A program made the position numbers and the translations under genes. Below the pieces are notes generated by a model. That model was not told the DNA's origin and did no database searches. It saw only the letters and a program-made list of their open reading frames with translations. A stretch of 7,202 nt of DNA from Verrucomicrobiales bacterium (GTDB lineage: Bacteria; Verrucomicrobiota; Verrucomicrobiia; Limisphaerales; F1-80-MAGS106): positions 1-7,202 of the forward strand of contig CANLCA010000136.1 in NCBI GenBank assembly GCA_947487925.1, given 5' to 3'. Positions 1 to 6,192 of the stretch are shown piece after piece. Positions within the stretch are counted from its first letter, which is position 1. Each line of letters begins with the position of its first letter.

Positions 1-92
1 ATCATCCCAACCAATTCAGAACCGGGACGCGTTAGAATGTTCTCCAACTCCAACTCATCCTTGATCAGAGAGGGGATTGTTTCATCGGACAT
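1..92 (-). CDS. 5' end of a gene cut by the left window edge; possibly NAD-dependent epimerase-like
   Basis: On the minus strand an ATG at 92-90 opens a frame that stays open for 30 codons to the edge. It begins MSDETIPSLIKDELELENIL and continues with TRPGSELVGM. The composition is protein-like (acidic, amphipathic helix-forming, no rare-residue clutter), unlike the surrounding non-coding bases. The pattern of an acidic stretch, then L-x-R-P-x-x-x-L-V, resembles from memory the N-terminal lead-in of NAD(P)-binding epimerase/oxidoreductases of Verrucomicrobia and Planctomycetes, where a Rossmann GxGGKMG motif follows soon after. That motif would lie outside the window, so the function is a guess. 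No strong ribosome binding site is visible; an AGG lies about 15 bases upstream. The gene is divergent from the prepilin gene at 517 and could share regulatory DNA with it. Confidence 0.6.
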   Translation of the reverse strand, partial: MSDETIPSLIKDELELENILTRPGSELVGM

Positions 93-516
93 AAATTGAG
101 CTGAGCCTGCATGTTTCAGGTGAGATCAGAAAGTGGAAAAAAAGAGAACGTGCCATCATGCCATCATGGGGAATTGTTTAGGTGGCGCGCATCGAGTCGC
201 GCCCTATCACTGGGATGAGACCTCTTTGAACAGATTACTCACCGAGCCCTCGCGAACTTCCAGAGAAAGATCATCCACGGCTTTGTGCGCATCAAACGAT
301 TTAGTGACACGCTTCAACCGGACCTCGAGTGGGCCGTGGTGGGAGCTCATTTCGGGCACCGTGTTACTTCAGGTGTGTTGGGTTGGACCTCTTGAGGGAC
401 GGGAGCTCTGCAGAGTTTCACATCTTTCAGCGAAGTCAGCAAGAATTCGGAAAATACTTAATCCTGGTCTTGATTACGAACTTGAATCGAATTCCGATTG
501 TGACGAGAGTGGTCGT
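93..516. other. Divergent intergenic region, no convincing gene
   Basis: This 424-base stretch separates the left partial gene (minus) from the prepilin gene (plus), so promoters for both should lie here. The plus frame of the prepilin gene stays open back to about 133, but its translation there (many Arg, Ser, Cys and Trp, no domain pattern) looks non-coding. Two small repeats are visible: an 8-base tandem GCCATCAT at about 152-167, and an imperfect direct repeat in which GGACCTC is followed by GGGAGCTC (320-348 and again 385-408). I could not find a convincing -35/-10 pair. Confidence 0.6.
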
Positions 517-1368
517 ATGACTTCCTTCATTCGTGACCCAGCTCTGCGAACTTTTCCCAATGGCAACCAGCAGTTCCGAAGGCGGGCGGGCTCCGTGGCT
601 TTCACCTTGATCGAGTTGCTGGTGGTGATCGCGATCATCGCCATCCTAGCGGGCATGTTGCTTCCGGCCCTCAGCAAAGCGAAGGAAAAGGCGAAAGGCG
701 TGAAGTGCATGAGTAACTTGCGCCAGCTGGGTCTGGGCATGTTGATCTTCATCGATGAGAACGGGCATTATCCAGTGGGCATCAACGGAAACGCAGGCTC
801 ATCATGGATTTGGCCGAGCCAACTACGGGCATTGATCGGCACCGGGCAGAATGTGGATCTCTTCAAATGTCCGTCGGCCCCGCCTCAAGCCCAGTGGAAG
901 ATCGCGTTCGGCAGTAAGCTGCCAGCCGAGGACGGCTATCTTGCCGATGAGGTAAGACTGGCGCCTGGAGGCAAAAGTTTCATGAGCTACGGCTACAACG
1001 TATGGGGTGCTTTCGCGGGAATTATTCCCAACCAAGGTTTGGGTGTTTTTAAGGGGGACCGTACCGCCGGCGAAACCAAGGAATCCGCCGTTCTAAAACC
1101 GACCGAAATGATCGCGATGGGGGACAGCAATTGGGACCTGAAGAAGAAGGGAGATCCGGATTGGAGCGGTTTCATTGGCATGTACGAGGAACGTCAATGG
1201 CCTCTCGATCTGCACAACCGCCGCGCGAACATCCTCTTTTGTGACGGCCACGTGTCTGCCGAACGACGAGTCGATCTCGCCGCGCAACTCGTCAAGGACA
1301 AGGCCGATAAAGAGCGTGTGGGCCGACGCTGGAACGTGGATAACACCCCCCACCTGGACGGCCGATAA
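517..1368 (+). CDS. Prepilin-like protein A with N-terminal methylation helix and H-X9-DG motif
   Basis: This 283-residue protein begins with a basic leader of 28 residues, followed by the type IV pilin/type II pseudopilin signature FTLIELLVV at residues 29-37. Glu33 is the conserved Glu5 of the mature protein, and the hydrophobic helix continues to about residue 49 (AGMLLPALSKAK). Prepilin peptidase would cut before Phe29, but the -1 residue is Ala28 rather than the usual Gly. After the helix come CMSN (Cys64), a KCP motif (Cys118) and H-X9-DG (His233, Asp243-Gly244), as in the prepilin-like H-X9-DG families abundant in Verrucomicrobia and Planctomycetes. Such proteins are membrane-anchored by the helix with a periplasmic globular domain; whether they form fibres is not established. 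I chose ATG 517 because GAGAG at 505-509 sits 7 bases upstream and the open frame further upstream looks non-coding. No pilus assembly gene is nearby. The gene ends 13 bases before the stop of convergent pyrF. Confidence 0.9.
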   Translation: MTSFIRDPALRTFPNGNQQFRRRAGSVAFTLIELLVVIAIIAILAGMLLPALSKAKEKAKGVKCMSNLRQLGLGMLIFIDENGHYPVGINGNAGSSWIWPSQLRALIGTGQNVDLFKCPSAPPQAQWKIAFGSKLPAEDGYLADEVRLAPGGKSFMSYGYNVWGAFAGIIPNQGLGVFKGDRTAGETKESAVLKPTEMIAMGDSNWDLKKKGDPDWSGFIGMYEERQWPLDLHNRRANILFCDGHVSAERRVDLAAQLVKDKADKERVGRRWNVDNTPHLDGR

Positions 1369-1381
1369 CAACTCACGGATT

Positions 1382-2179
1382 TCAGGTCTGAACCTTGGGC
1401 TCGAATAGAGAGGCGATCCTCCCTTGGATCTCCTCCGCTTTAGCTTTGGGATCCTGGGCCTTCCGGATCGGCCTTCCCACGACAATGTAATCCGCCCCCT
1501 TCCGGAAGGCTTCCTCCACATCGACTGTCCTTTTTTGATCATCCACCACATCGTTGTCCACGGGCCGTATGCCGGGGCTCACTATCAGGAACCGGTCACC
1601 CAGTTCGGTGCGCAGTCTTTCGGCCTCTAAGCCCGAAGAAATCACTCCATCACAACCTCCATCCAACGCGCGGCGAGCCCGGGATAGGACGAGGTCTGCC
1701 ACATTGCAGTCAAAGCCAAGGTCGTTCAAGTCGCCCCTGTCCAAACTCGTCAGAACGGTCACGGCGAGTATCTTGAGCCCGCTTCCGCATTCGACGGCAG
1801 CTCGCAAGATTCCTTCGTTGCCATGAACCGTCACGAAGGTGACCCCTCGACCCTTCAGTTGCGCCACCGCTGATTTGACCGTTTCGGGAACATCGAAAAA
1901 CTTGAGGTCCACAAACACTTTTTTTTGCAACGAGTTGAGCCAATCGATGAGCTCGTAATAACCGCCCGCCATGAAAATCTGGAGGCCCAGTTTATAGAAT
2001 ACAACGCTCTCTCCCAACGTCTCCACTAAAGCCTTGGCTTCGTCGACGGTTGGGACATCCAATGCAAAAATGAGGCGCTCCCTCACCGGGATCAGTTTTT
2101 CGGATAAATAATCGTTGTGCGACACTCTCGAGTTTTCCCAGAAAGAGGCTTTCGAATCAACGTTTTGTGTCACACGCAT
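1382..2179 (-). CDS. pyrF: Orotidine 5'-phosphate decarboxylase
   Basis: This enzyme decarboxylates orotidine 5'-monophosphate to UMP, the last step of de novo pyrimidine synthesis, in the cytoplasm. The catalytic set of the family is complete: Asp41 (FALDVP), Lys63 (FYKLGL) and the DxKxxD motif Asp91-Lys93-Asp96 (DLKFFDVPETV). It is followed by the TVLTSL strand (141-146), the SPGIRP phosphate-loop region (201-206), Asp214-Gln215 and the phosphate-gripping Arg236 in VGRPI. The order and spacing are those of the bacterial form of roughly 230-250 residues. From ATG 2179 the protein has 265 residues, with about 35 residues before the first beta strand, which is long. A GTG at 2125 (residue 19) with GGGAAAA upstream would give 247 residues and is a credible true start. 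The gene is convergent with the prepilin gene at 517 and has no pyrimidine-pathway neighbour here. Confidence 0.96.
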   Translation of the reverse strand: MRVTQNVDSKASFWENSRVSHNDYLSEKLIPVRERLIFALDVPTVDEAKALVETLGESVVFYKLGLQIFMAGGYYELIDWLNSLQKKVFVDLKFFDVPETVKSAVAQLKGRGVTFVTVHGNEGILRAAVECGSGLKILAVTVLTSLDRGDLNDLGFDCNVADLVLSRARRALDGGCDGVISSGLEAERLRTELGDRFLIVSPGIRPVDNDVVDDQKRTVDVEEAFRKGADYIVVGRPIRKAQDPKAKAEEIQGRIASLFEPKVQT

Positions 2180-2206
2180 TTTCTATGGGACAGGTTGACG
2201 AGTCAA
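2180..2206 (-). promoter_or_regulatory. Possible pyrF promoter with overlapping palindrome
   Basis: Reading the minus strand towards pyrF, TTGACT (2206-2201, 5 of 6 to the -35 consensus) and TAGAAA (2185-2180, 4 of 6 to the -10 consensus) are separated by 15 bases, shorter than the optimal 17. The -35 box forms part of a perfect palindrome TTGAC-TC-GTCAA at 2195-2206, which could be an operator. If used, transcription would begin just inside the ATG at 2179, so this promoter fits better with the GTG start at 2125. This is a weak call based on consensus matching alone. Confidence 0.22.
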
Positions 2207-2764
2207 AACGGGGACCTGACAGCTCCCGGCCATCAAACGCTCCGATTTCCGAGATATTTTCTGATGAGTCTGCGACACGAGTCCATCACCAGGCTTTCGA
2301 GACACAGTGTTCCAAGTCGATCGAGGCACCCACGGAGATCCCCTGCGTCACGGGGTTCGCCAAGGGTTTTTTATGAAGGAGCAGAGGGACTTTCAAACAT
2401 TCACCTGAGCTCCGCCATTGAACGTCCTTTTGCACTGCCGGAAAACATCTGCTGTTCCAAACTCTCTTGCCGGCATCCACCATGCGTCCTCGGTTCAGCA
2501 GCACGATGAAACCCGGCAAGTTCTCCCTTCGCTGCCTGGGCCGTAGGTGGTCCAGGCCCCGGCACAGGCACCTCCGAAAGTCGGACTGCCGGTGTGCATC
2601 AGCAACCGCGCTGGCGCCTGGTCGAATTGATCAGTCGTCAAGGAATGGATGACGCACAAACGATCACAAACCCGTTCGATATGAGGCTGCCTGTCGCTCC
2701 CCTAGATCCCGGTCCTTTTTCGAAAGGCGCTTCGCCGATGGAGGACAGTTCAGTGGGGAGGCGA
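2207..2764. other. Long intergenic stretch without a convincing gene
   Basis: Together with the preceding promoter region, this forms the 585-base gap between the pyrF start and the end of the secreted-protein gene. Short open frames exist on both strands (for example 2286-2519 minus and 2467-2652 plus). Their translations are rich in Arg, Ser, Pro, Cys and Trp and show no domain pattern, hydrophobic periodicity or good ribosome binding site, so I do not call them. The part from about 2440 to 2660 is GC-rich with several small inverted repeats, including the hairpin at 2534-2557 and CCGA-AAG-TCGG at 2574-2584. It might be a dispersed intergenic repeat or a decayed sequence. A GGCG-CTT-CGCC mini-hairpin at 2726-2736 could help end transcription of the upstream minus-strand gene, but it is weak. 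Confidence 0.55.
2534..2557. repeat. Inverted repeat / hairpin in the intergenic gap
   Basis: GCCTGGGCC (2534-2542) and GGTCCAGGC (2549-2557) pair over 9 positions with one G-T wobble, leaving a 6-base loop. No T-run follows on either strand, so it does not resemble a classic intrinsic terminator. It could be part of a repeat element or a structured transcript. Confidence 0.5.
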
Positions 2765-4321
2765 CTATTTTTTCAATTGGTAAAAGGTGGCGTTGAGCCC
2801 TGTAAGGGAGGCTTTGTTGACCAGAAAAAACCGTTGGGCACCCACCAGAAACGGGGTTCCAGGCGAGGACCATGGTCCGGTCACGCTCGCTCCGGACCGC
2901 AAGGCAAACCCGGTGTCGGGCAGATTCCAGCTGATCAAATAGGCCAGATCTGGCGGGGCGCTCAGGATTCCTCCGGGGTCTTGTGCTCGAGCCGCCCACA
3001 GGGCCGGATTGAGTTCGGATGTCTGGAACGTGTCGTCCACCACCACCGTGGCTCCTTTCGTGATTCTGATCCTCGAAATTGTGGCGGACATCCCAATACG
3101 GTTTTCGGCGTTCGGTTGAACACCAAACAGCGCGCTCACTCCGCCGGTGGATGGCTCATAGAATGGAGCGTCTTCAGCAGGCATGGCGATGTCCAAAGTC
3201 GAATTGTCCGGAGCCGTCATCGTGATCTCTGTGTTATTGCGGAACGTCACGCTCCATGTGCCCAGCATGGACGGCGCACGGATCTGGCCTAAGACGCCAA
3301 CCGGACCCGCCCCTGCGTTCGCTTGTGTTCTGTAAAGCATCGCGTTGCTCCCAGCCGCATTCACTTTGTGCAGGAACCGGGCTTGAGCGAGGACCTCATC
3401 GTCGGCCGTCCCGTTCGCCCCATCGGGACCCGCTGTGTTCACGTATTGAAACTCGATCATGATCACGTTGGGATCGTTCCAATCCGGCGAGATCGCGCGA
3501 CCCGAGTCAGCGCTGAGCATGATGTGGCCTTGGAATCCTGCGAAGTCGGACTTATTAGGAAAATCACCCCATGTCACAGAATAAGTCACTGGGCTCGGCT
3601 GGTTAATCCACCACAGGCCGTTCGCGAGGTCTTCGGAAGCCACGGAAACGATGTTCTGCCGCTGGTAAGCTTGGCCTGGCGCGCTGGCATAGAGTCGGAG
3701 ACCGGGAACGATATTTCTTGTGATCGCCAACTTGGGCGGCGCGGGTCCGCTTGTTGCTTTGATGAATAGGAAATTGTCTAGGTAGTAGGTGATGGGTCCC
3801 TTGAATCCTCCGTTGCCATTCTGAATGATAATCCCATTGAGCGTGCCCTCCGTGGGCGCAAGCTTGAAGGTGATTGTGGTCCAGTCGGTTTTGGTCAAAT
3901 TGACCCCGCCCAAGGCGGTCCCGTCGGTGCGCTTCAGTTCGAAATAACCGTATTGGCCGGCTGCCGTGGGCACTGAAGCGGGGTCCACCTTCACGTCCAC
4001 GGAAACCGCAATGTATTCGGACCCTACCACAGGCGATTCGAAGGTGCGAGTGATCACCATCTGCTCCCAGCCGTTGTCTTCGGCGGTGAAGTAATCAGCG
4101 GACACGCGCAGCGATCCCGAAGTTGCAACCCCGCCGCGACCCTTGGCTTCGAAACTCAGCAAAGGTGCGGTCCCCCAGGTCGCCGACCAAGCGTCCACGG
4201 ACGTCTCTTCATCAAACGTGTCGATGGCGAGATCCGCGTGCAGTGTGGCCAGGTACGGAGACAGCGCGAGGCTGGCCGTCAAGGCAAGCACAAGTTTGCA
4301 GTGAGGTTTGCAGGATTTCAT
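2765..4321 (-). CDS. Secreted multidomain beta-rich protein, possibly carbohydrate-binding
   Basis: This 518-residue protein starts with a Sec-type signal peptide: basic MKSCKPHCK, a hydrophobic core at about 10-25, and likely cleavage after Ala29 (LHA/DL). Residues about 30-190 start at DTFDEE and end in YYLDNFLFIKA, a layout like jelly-roll carbohydrate-binding modules. This is a fold-level impression, not a recognised family. A proline-rich linker (SGPAPPKL) leads into a second beta-rich region (about 195-455), which contains a GPDGANGTADDE acidic loop and strands resembling concanavalin/LamG-type folds. Residues 459-518 (ISWNLPDTGFALRSG, then GPWSSPG, ending FYQLKK) match the short C-terminal module that closes many Verrucomicrobia secreted proteins. 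No catalytic motif is visible. ATG 4321 is preferred over the in-frame ATG 4360 because it places the signal peptide at the N terminus and leaves the inverted repeat at 4345-4370 untranslated. The gene is divergent from the FG-GAP gene at 4730. Confidence 0.88.
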   Translation of the reverse strand: MKSCKPHCKLVLALTASLALSPYLATLHADLAIDTFDEETSVDAWSATWGTAPLLSFEAKGRGGVATSGSLRVSADYFTAEDNGWEQMVITRTFESPVVGSEYIAVSVDVKVDPASVPTAAGQYGYFELKRTDGTALGGVNLTKTDWTTITFKLAPTEGTLNGIIIQNGNGGFKGPITYYLDNFLFIKATSGPAPPKLAITRNIVPGLRLYASAPGQAYQRQNIVSVASEDLANGLWWINQPSPVTYSVTWGDFPNKSDFAGFQGHIMLSADSGRAISPDWNDPNVIMIEFQYVNTAGPDGANGTADDEVLAQARFLHKVNAAGSNAMLYRTQANAGAGPVGVLGQIRAPSMLGTWSVTFRNNTEITMTAPDNSTLDIAMPAEDAPFYEPSTGGVSALFGVQPNAENRIGMSATISRIRITKGATVVVDDTFQTSELNPALWAARAQDPGGILSAPPDLAYLISWNLPDTGFALRSGASVTGPWSSPGTPFLVGAQRFFLVNKASLTGLNATFYQLKK

Positions 4322-4726
4322 GATTCTACTTTTGATTGATCGGTCAAACCGTCGAACCATCGACAGTTTGAGTTCGGCTAAGTTCCCATGGCCTCCGAAA
4401 TGCGAACGGTTTCTTGAGCGGGAAATATCGGAGGTCCATTCTGACCCAGAAAACGCACCCTGTCTGCCATAAACTTACTGCGCTGGAACCGTCCGTGTCT
4501 GGGTACTGAATAAGTGCGAGCAGACCGAGTTGGGCGACTCCCTGAGATTTGTTTAAGCATGGGTGGCATGGACCTCGCAGCCAGACTCGGACGATTCGTG
4601 CGAGAGCCGTCTGGGTCACGCTCCGCCGGAAGATCGCAAAGGCCTGGGAACCCGCCGAGAAAATGTACGAAACTTCAGCGAATCGTCCGCGTTGTTGACG
4701 GCCGAGCCCAGCTCTGCGAATAGAGT
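4322..4726. other. Divergent intergenic region between two secreted-protein genes
   Basis: This region of about 405 bases must supply the promoters and leaders of both the minus-strand secreted protein (start 4321) and the plus-strand FG-GAP protein (start 4730). The open frames inside it (for example 4344-4619 minus) give Arg/Trp/Cys-rich translations without domain character. Apart from the inverted repeat at 4345-4370 and the neighbouring imperfect palindrome TTGA-TT-GATC-GG-TCAA at 4332-4347, I see no clear signals. A TTGACG at 4695-4700 has no acceptable -10 partner. Confidence 0.6.
4345..4370. promoter_or_regulatory. 26-base inverted repeat upstream of the secreted-protein gene
   Basis: CAAACCGTCGA (4345-4355) and TCGACAGTTTG (4360-4370) are inverted copies matching at 10 of 11 positions, around a 4-base loop (ACCA). 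The mismatch becomes a G-U wobble in minus-strand RNA, so all 11 positions can pair there. The element lies 24-49 bases upstream of ATG 4321. It could be a repressor operator of the dimeric-regulator type or a stable hairpin in the 5' leader. A T-run does not follow it. It could also be a chance structure, but it is the best inverted repeat found in the non-coding parts of the window. Confidence 0.5.
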
Positions 4727-4729
4727 GTG

Positions 4730-6145
4730 ATGCAACGATTGCCTCTCCTCCTCGCCGTCGTGTGTTCGCTGATCCTCCCCACCTCGGCAGGGGATCGGAC
4801 CTTGCACTCTTTCAAAAAACTGCACCTCGACAAGTATTACTGGAGCGAGGGCGCGATGTTTGGCGACCTCAACCGTGACGGTCGGCCCGACGCGGTGTCC
4901 GGACCGTATTGGTGGGAAGGGCCAGAGTTTTCAAAACGGCACGAGATCTATCCGCCGACCATGACATTCACCCTCAAGAAGGCCGACGGAACCGAGGAAA
5001 AGATTCCTGGATTCGAAGGGGCATTGGGCAAGAAAAACGCCTACTCGACGGATAACTTTTTCTCTTTCATTTACGACTTCAATGGGGACGGATGGAACGA
5101 CCTGCTGACTTACGGACTGCCCGGTACTCCGGCTTTGCTTTACTTCAACCCCGCGGGCAAGGATCAGCCATGGGCGCGGCACTCCGTCTTTGATGCCGTG
5201 GACAATGAATCGCCGACATTCGCAGACATTACCGGCGACGGCCGCCCGGAGATCCTTTGCAATTCCGGCGGGACATTCGGTTACGCGTCACCCAACTGGA
5301 AGGATGTCACCGCAAAATGGTCTTTCACCTCGATTTCGGGCAAGGGACCCTGGGGCAATTTTAACCACGGCCTCGGCTTCGGAGACGTGAACGGTGACGG
5401 ACGCTTCGACATCCTTGAGCGGGGCGCTTGGTGGGAACAACCCAAGCCGGGAGGCTCGGCGATCTGGACCCGGCATCCGGTCATGTTTAGCCCCGGCGGA
5501 GGGGCTCAGATGTTTGCTTATGACGTCAATGGCGACGGGGCGCAGGACGTCATCACGAGTATTGCCGGCCATGGTTACGGGCTCGGGTGGTACGAGCAGC
5601 TGCGGGAAAAGGATGCGGACGGACATCCTCAATTCAGAGGGCATGTGTTCATGAACAAAGAAGCCTCGGAAAACCGTTACGGCGTGATGTTTTCACAATT
5701 GCACGCCGTGGAGCTTGTTGACATGGACGGCGATGGGCTCAAGGACATCATCACTGGAAAATGCTTTTGGGCTCATGGCCCGACCGGTGATCCCGATCCT
5801 GGTGCGCCGGCTGTGCTCTATTGGTTTCAGCTCGTCCGAGGTGCTGACGGAAGGATCGATTGGATCCCTCATTTGATTGATGATGACTCGGGTGTGGGCC
5901 GCCAGATAGGGATGGCGGATGTGAATGGAGATGGGCATCAAGACCTCATCATCGGGAACAAAAAGGGGACTTTTGTGTTCTTGCACGAAACCCGGAAAGT
6001 TTCAGAGACGGAGTGGTTGAAAGCACAGCCCAAGGTCAAGTTTGCCGACGCAGGCGACAAGCAATTGAAGGCGGAGGATGTGATTCAGCGGACCGGTGCA
6101 CCACGCACCGCCACACGGCCACCTCAAGCCAGCCCCGTGAAGTGA
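4730..6145 (+). CDS. Secreted FG-GAP/VCBS repeat protein, predicted seven-bladed beta-propeller
   Basis: This 471-residue protein has a Sec signal peptide (MQRLPLLLAVVCSLILPTSA, cleavage near residue 20). Seven integrin-alpha-like calcium loops of the form D-x-(N/D/T)-x-D-G-x-x-(D/E) follow, starting at residues 46 (DLNRDGRPD), 116 (DFNGDGWND), 166 (DITGDGRPE), 219 (DVNGDGRFD), 265 (DVNGDGAQD), 331 (DMDGDGLKD) and 397 (DVNGDGHQD). Their spacing of 46-70 residues suits propeller blades, so seven blades are likely. Several blades also carry an aromatic patch (YWWEGPE, AWWEQPK, GWYEQL, LYWFQL) and a W-x-R/P-H-x-V/I-type strand. FG-GAP proteins bind calcium and usually serve as exported binding or adhesion scaffolds; the ligand here is unknown. 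A Lys/Glu/Pro-rich tail of about 45 residues follows the last blade. ATG 4730 directly follows an in-frame GTG at 4727, which would add one residue; neither has a strong ribosome binding site. It converges on the prepilin gene ending at 6243. Confidence 0.92.
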   Translation: MQRLPLLLAVVCSLILPTSAGDRTLHSFKKLHLDKYYWSEGAMFGDLNRDGRPDAVSGPYWWEGPEFSKRHEIYPPTMTFTLKKADGTEEKIPGFEGALGKKNAYSTDNFFSFIYDFNGDGWNDLLTYGLPGTPALLYFNPAGKDQPWARHSVFDAVDNESPTFADITGDGRPEILCNSGGTFGYASPNWKDVTAKWSFTSISGKGPWGNFNHGLGFGDVNGDGRFDILERGAWWEQPKPGGSAIWTRHPVMFSPGGGAQMFAYDVNGDGAQDVITSIAGHGYGLGWYEQLREKDADGHPQFRGHVFMNKEASENRYGVMFSQLHAVELVDMDGDGLKDIITGKCFWAHGPTGDPDPGAPAVLYWFQLVRGADGRIDWIPHLIDDDSGVGRQIGMADVNGDGHQDLIIGNKKGTFVFLHETRKVSETEWLKAQPKVKFADAGDKQLKAEDVIQRTGAPRTATRPPQASPVK

Positions 6146-6149
6146 CGGG

Positions 6150-6176
6150 TGGGACTCTTCGTCGAGTGGAGTCCCA
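6150..6176. terminator. Stem-loop just after the FG-GAP gene, possible terminator
   Basis: TGGGACTC (6150-6157) and GAGTCCCA (6169-6176) form a perfect 8-base-pair stem around an 11-base loop, beginning 5 bases after the FG-GAP stop codon. The position between convergent genes suggests a terminator or 3'-end stabiliser. There is no T-run after it on either strand, so it is not a canonical intrinsic terminator. Confidence 0.45.
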
Positions 6177-6192
6177 TGCTTTGACCTGATGA

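Noticed and set aside
133..516. In-frame upstream extension of the prepilin A gene to an ATG at 133 (128 more residues)
   Set aside because: The translation is Arg/Ser/Cys/Trp-rich without domain character, and it would bury the prepilin signal 156 residues inside the protein, where it could not work as a leader.
1093..1551. Minus-strand open frame of 152 codons across the end of prepilin A and pyrF
   Set aside because: It overlaps two well-supported genes in other frames and has an unlikely Arg/Ser/Pro-rich composition.
2874..2898. GGTCCGG / CCGGACC hairpin
   Set aside because: It lies inside the coding region of the secreted protein, in GC-rich codons for a Ser/Gly/Pro-rich segment. A chance structure is the simplest explanation.
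2594..3292. Plus-strand open frame of 232 codons
   Set aside because: Most of it is antisense to the C-terminal part of the secreted-protein gene, whose signal peptide and module structure show it is the real gene. The antisense translation has no pattern.
4344..4619. Minus-strand frame of 91 codons in the divergent region upstream of the secreted-protein gene
   Set aside because: It has no ribosome binding site or domain-like pattern, and it would run through the inverted repeat. The neighbouring signal peptide start at 4321 is much better supported.
4695..4723. TTGACG plus GAATAG as a promoter for the FG-GAP gene
   Set aside because: Spacing is 17 bases, but GAATAG matches the -10 consensus poorly and lies almost on the start codon, leaving no leader.
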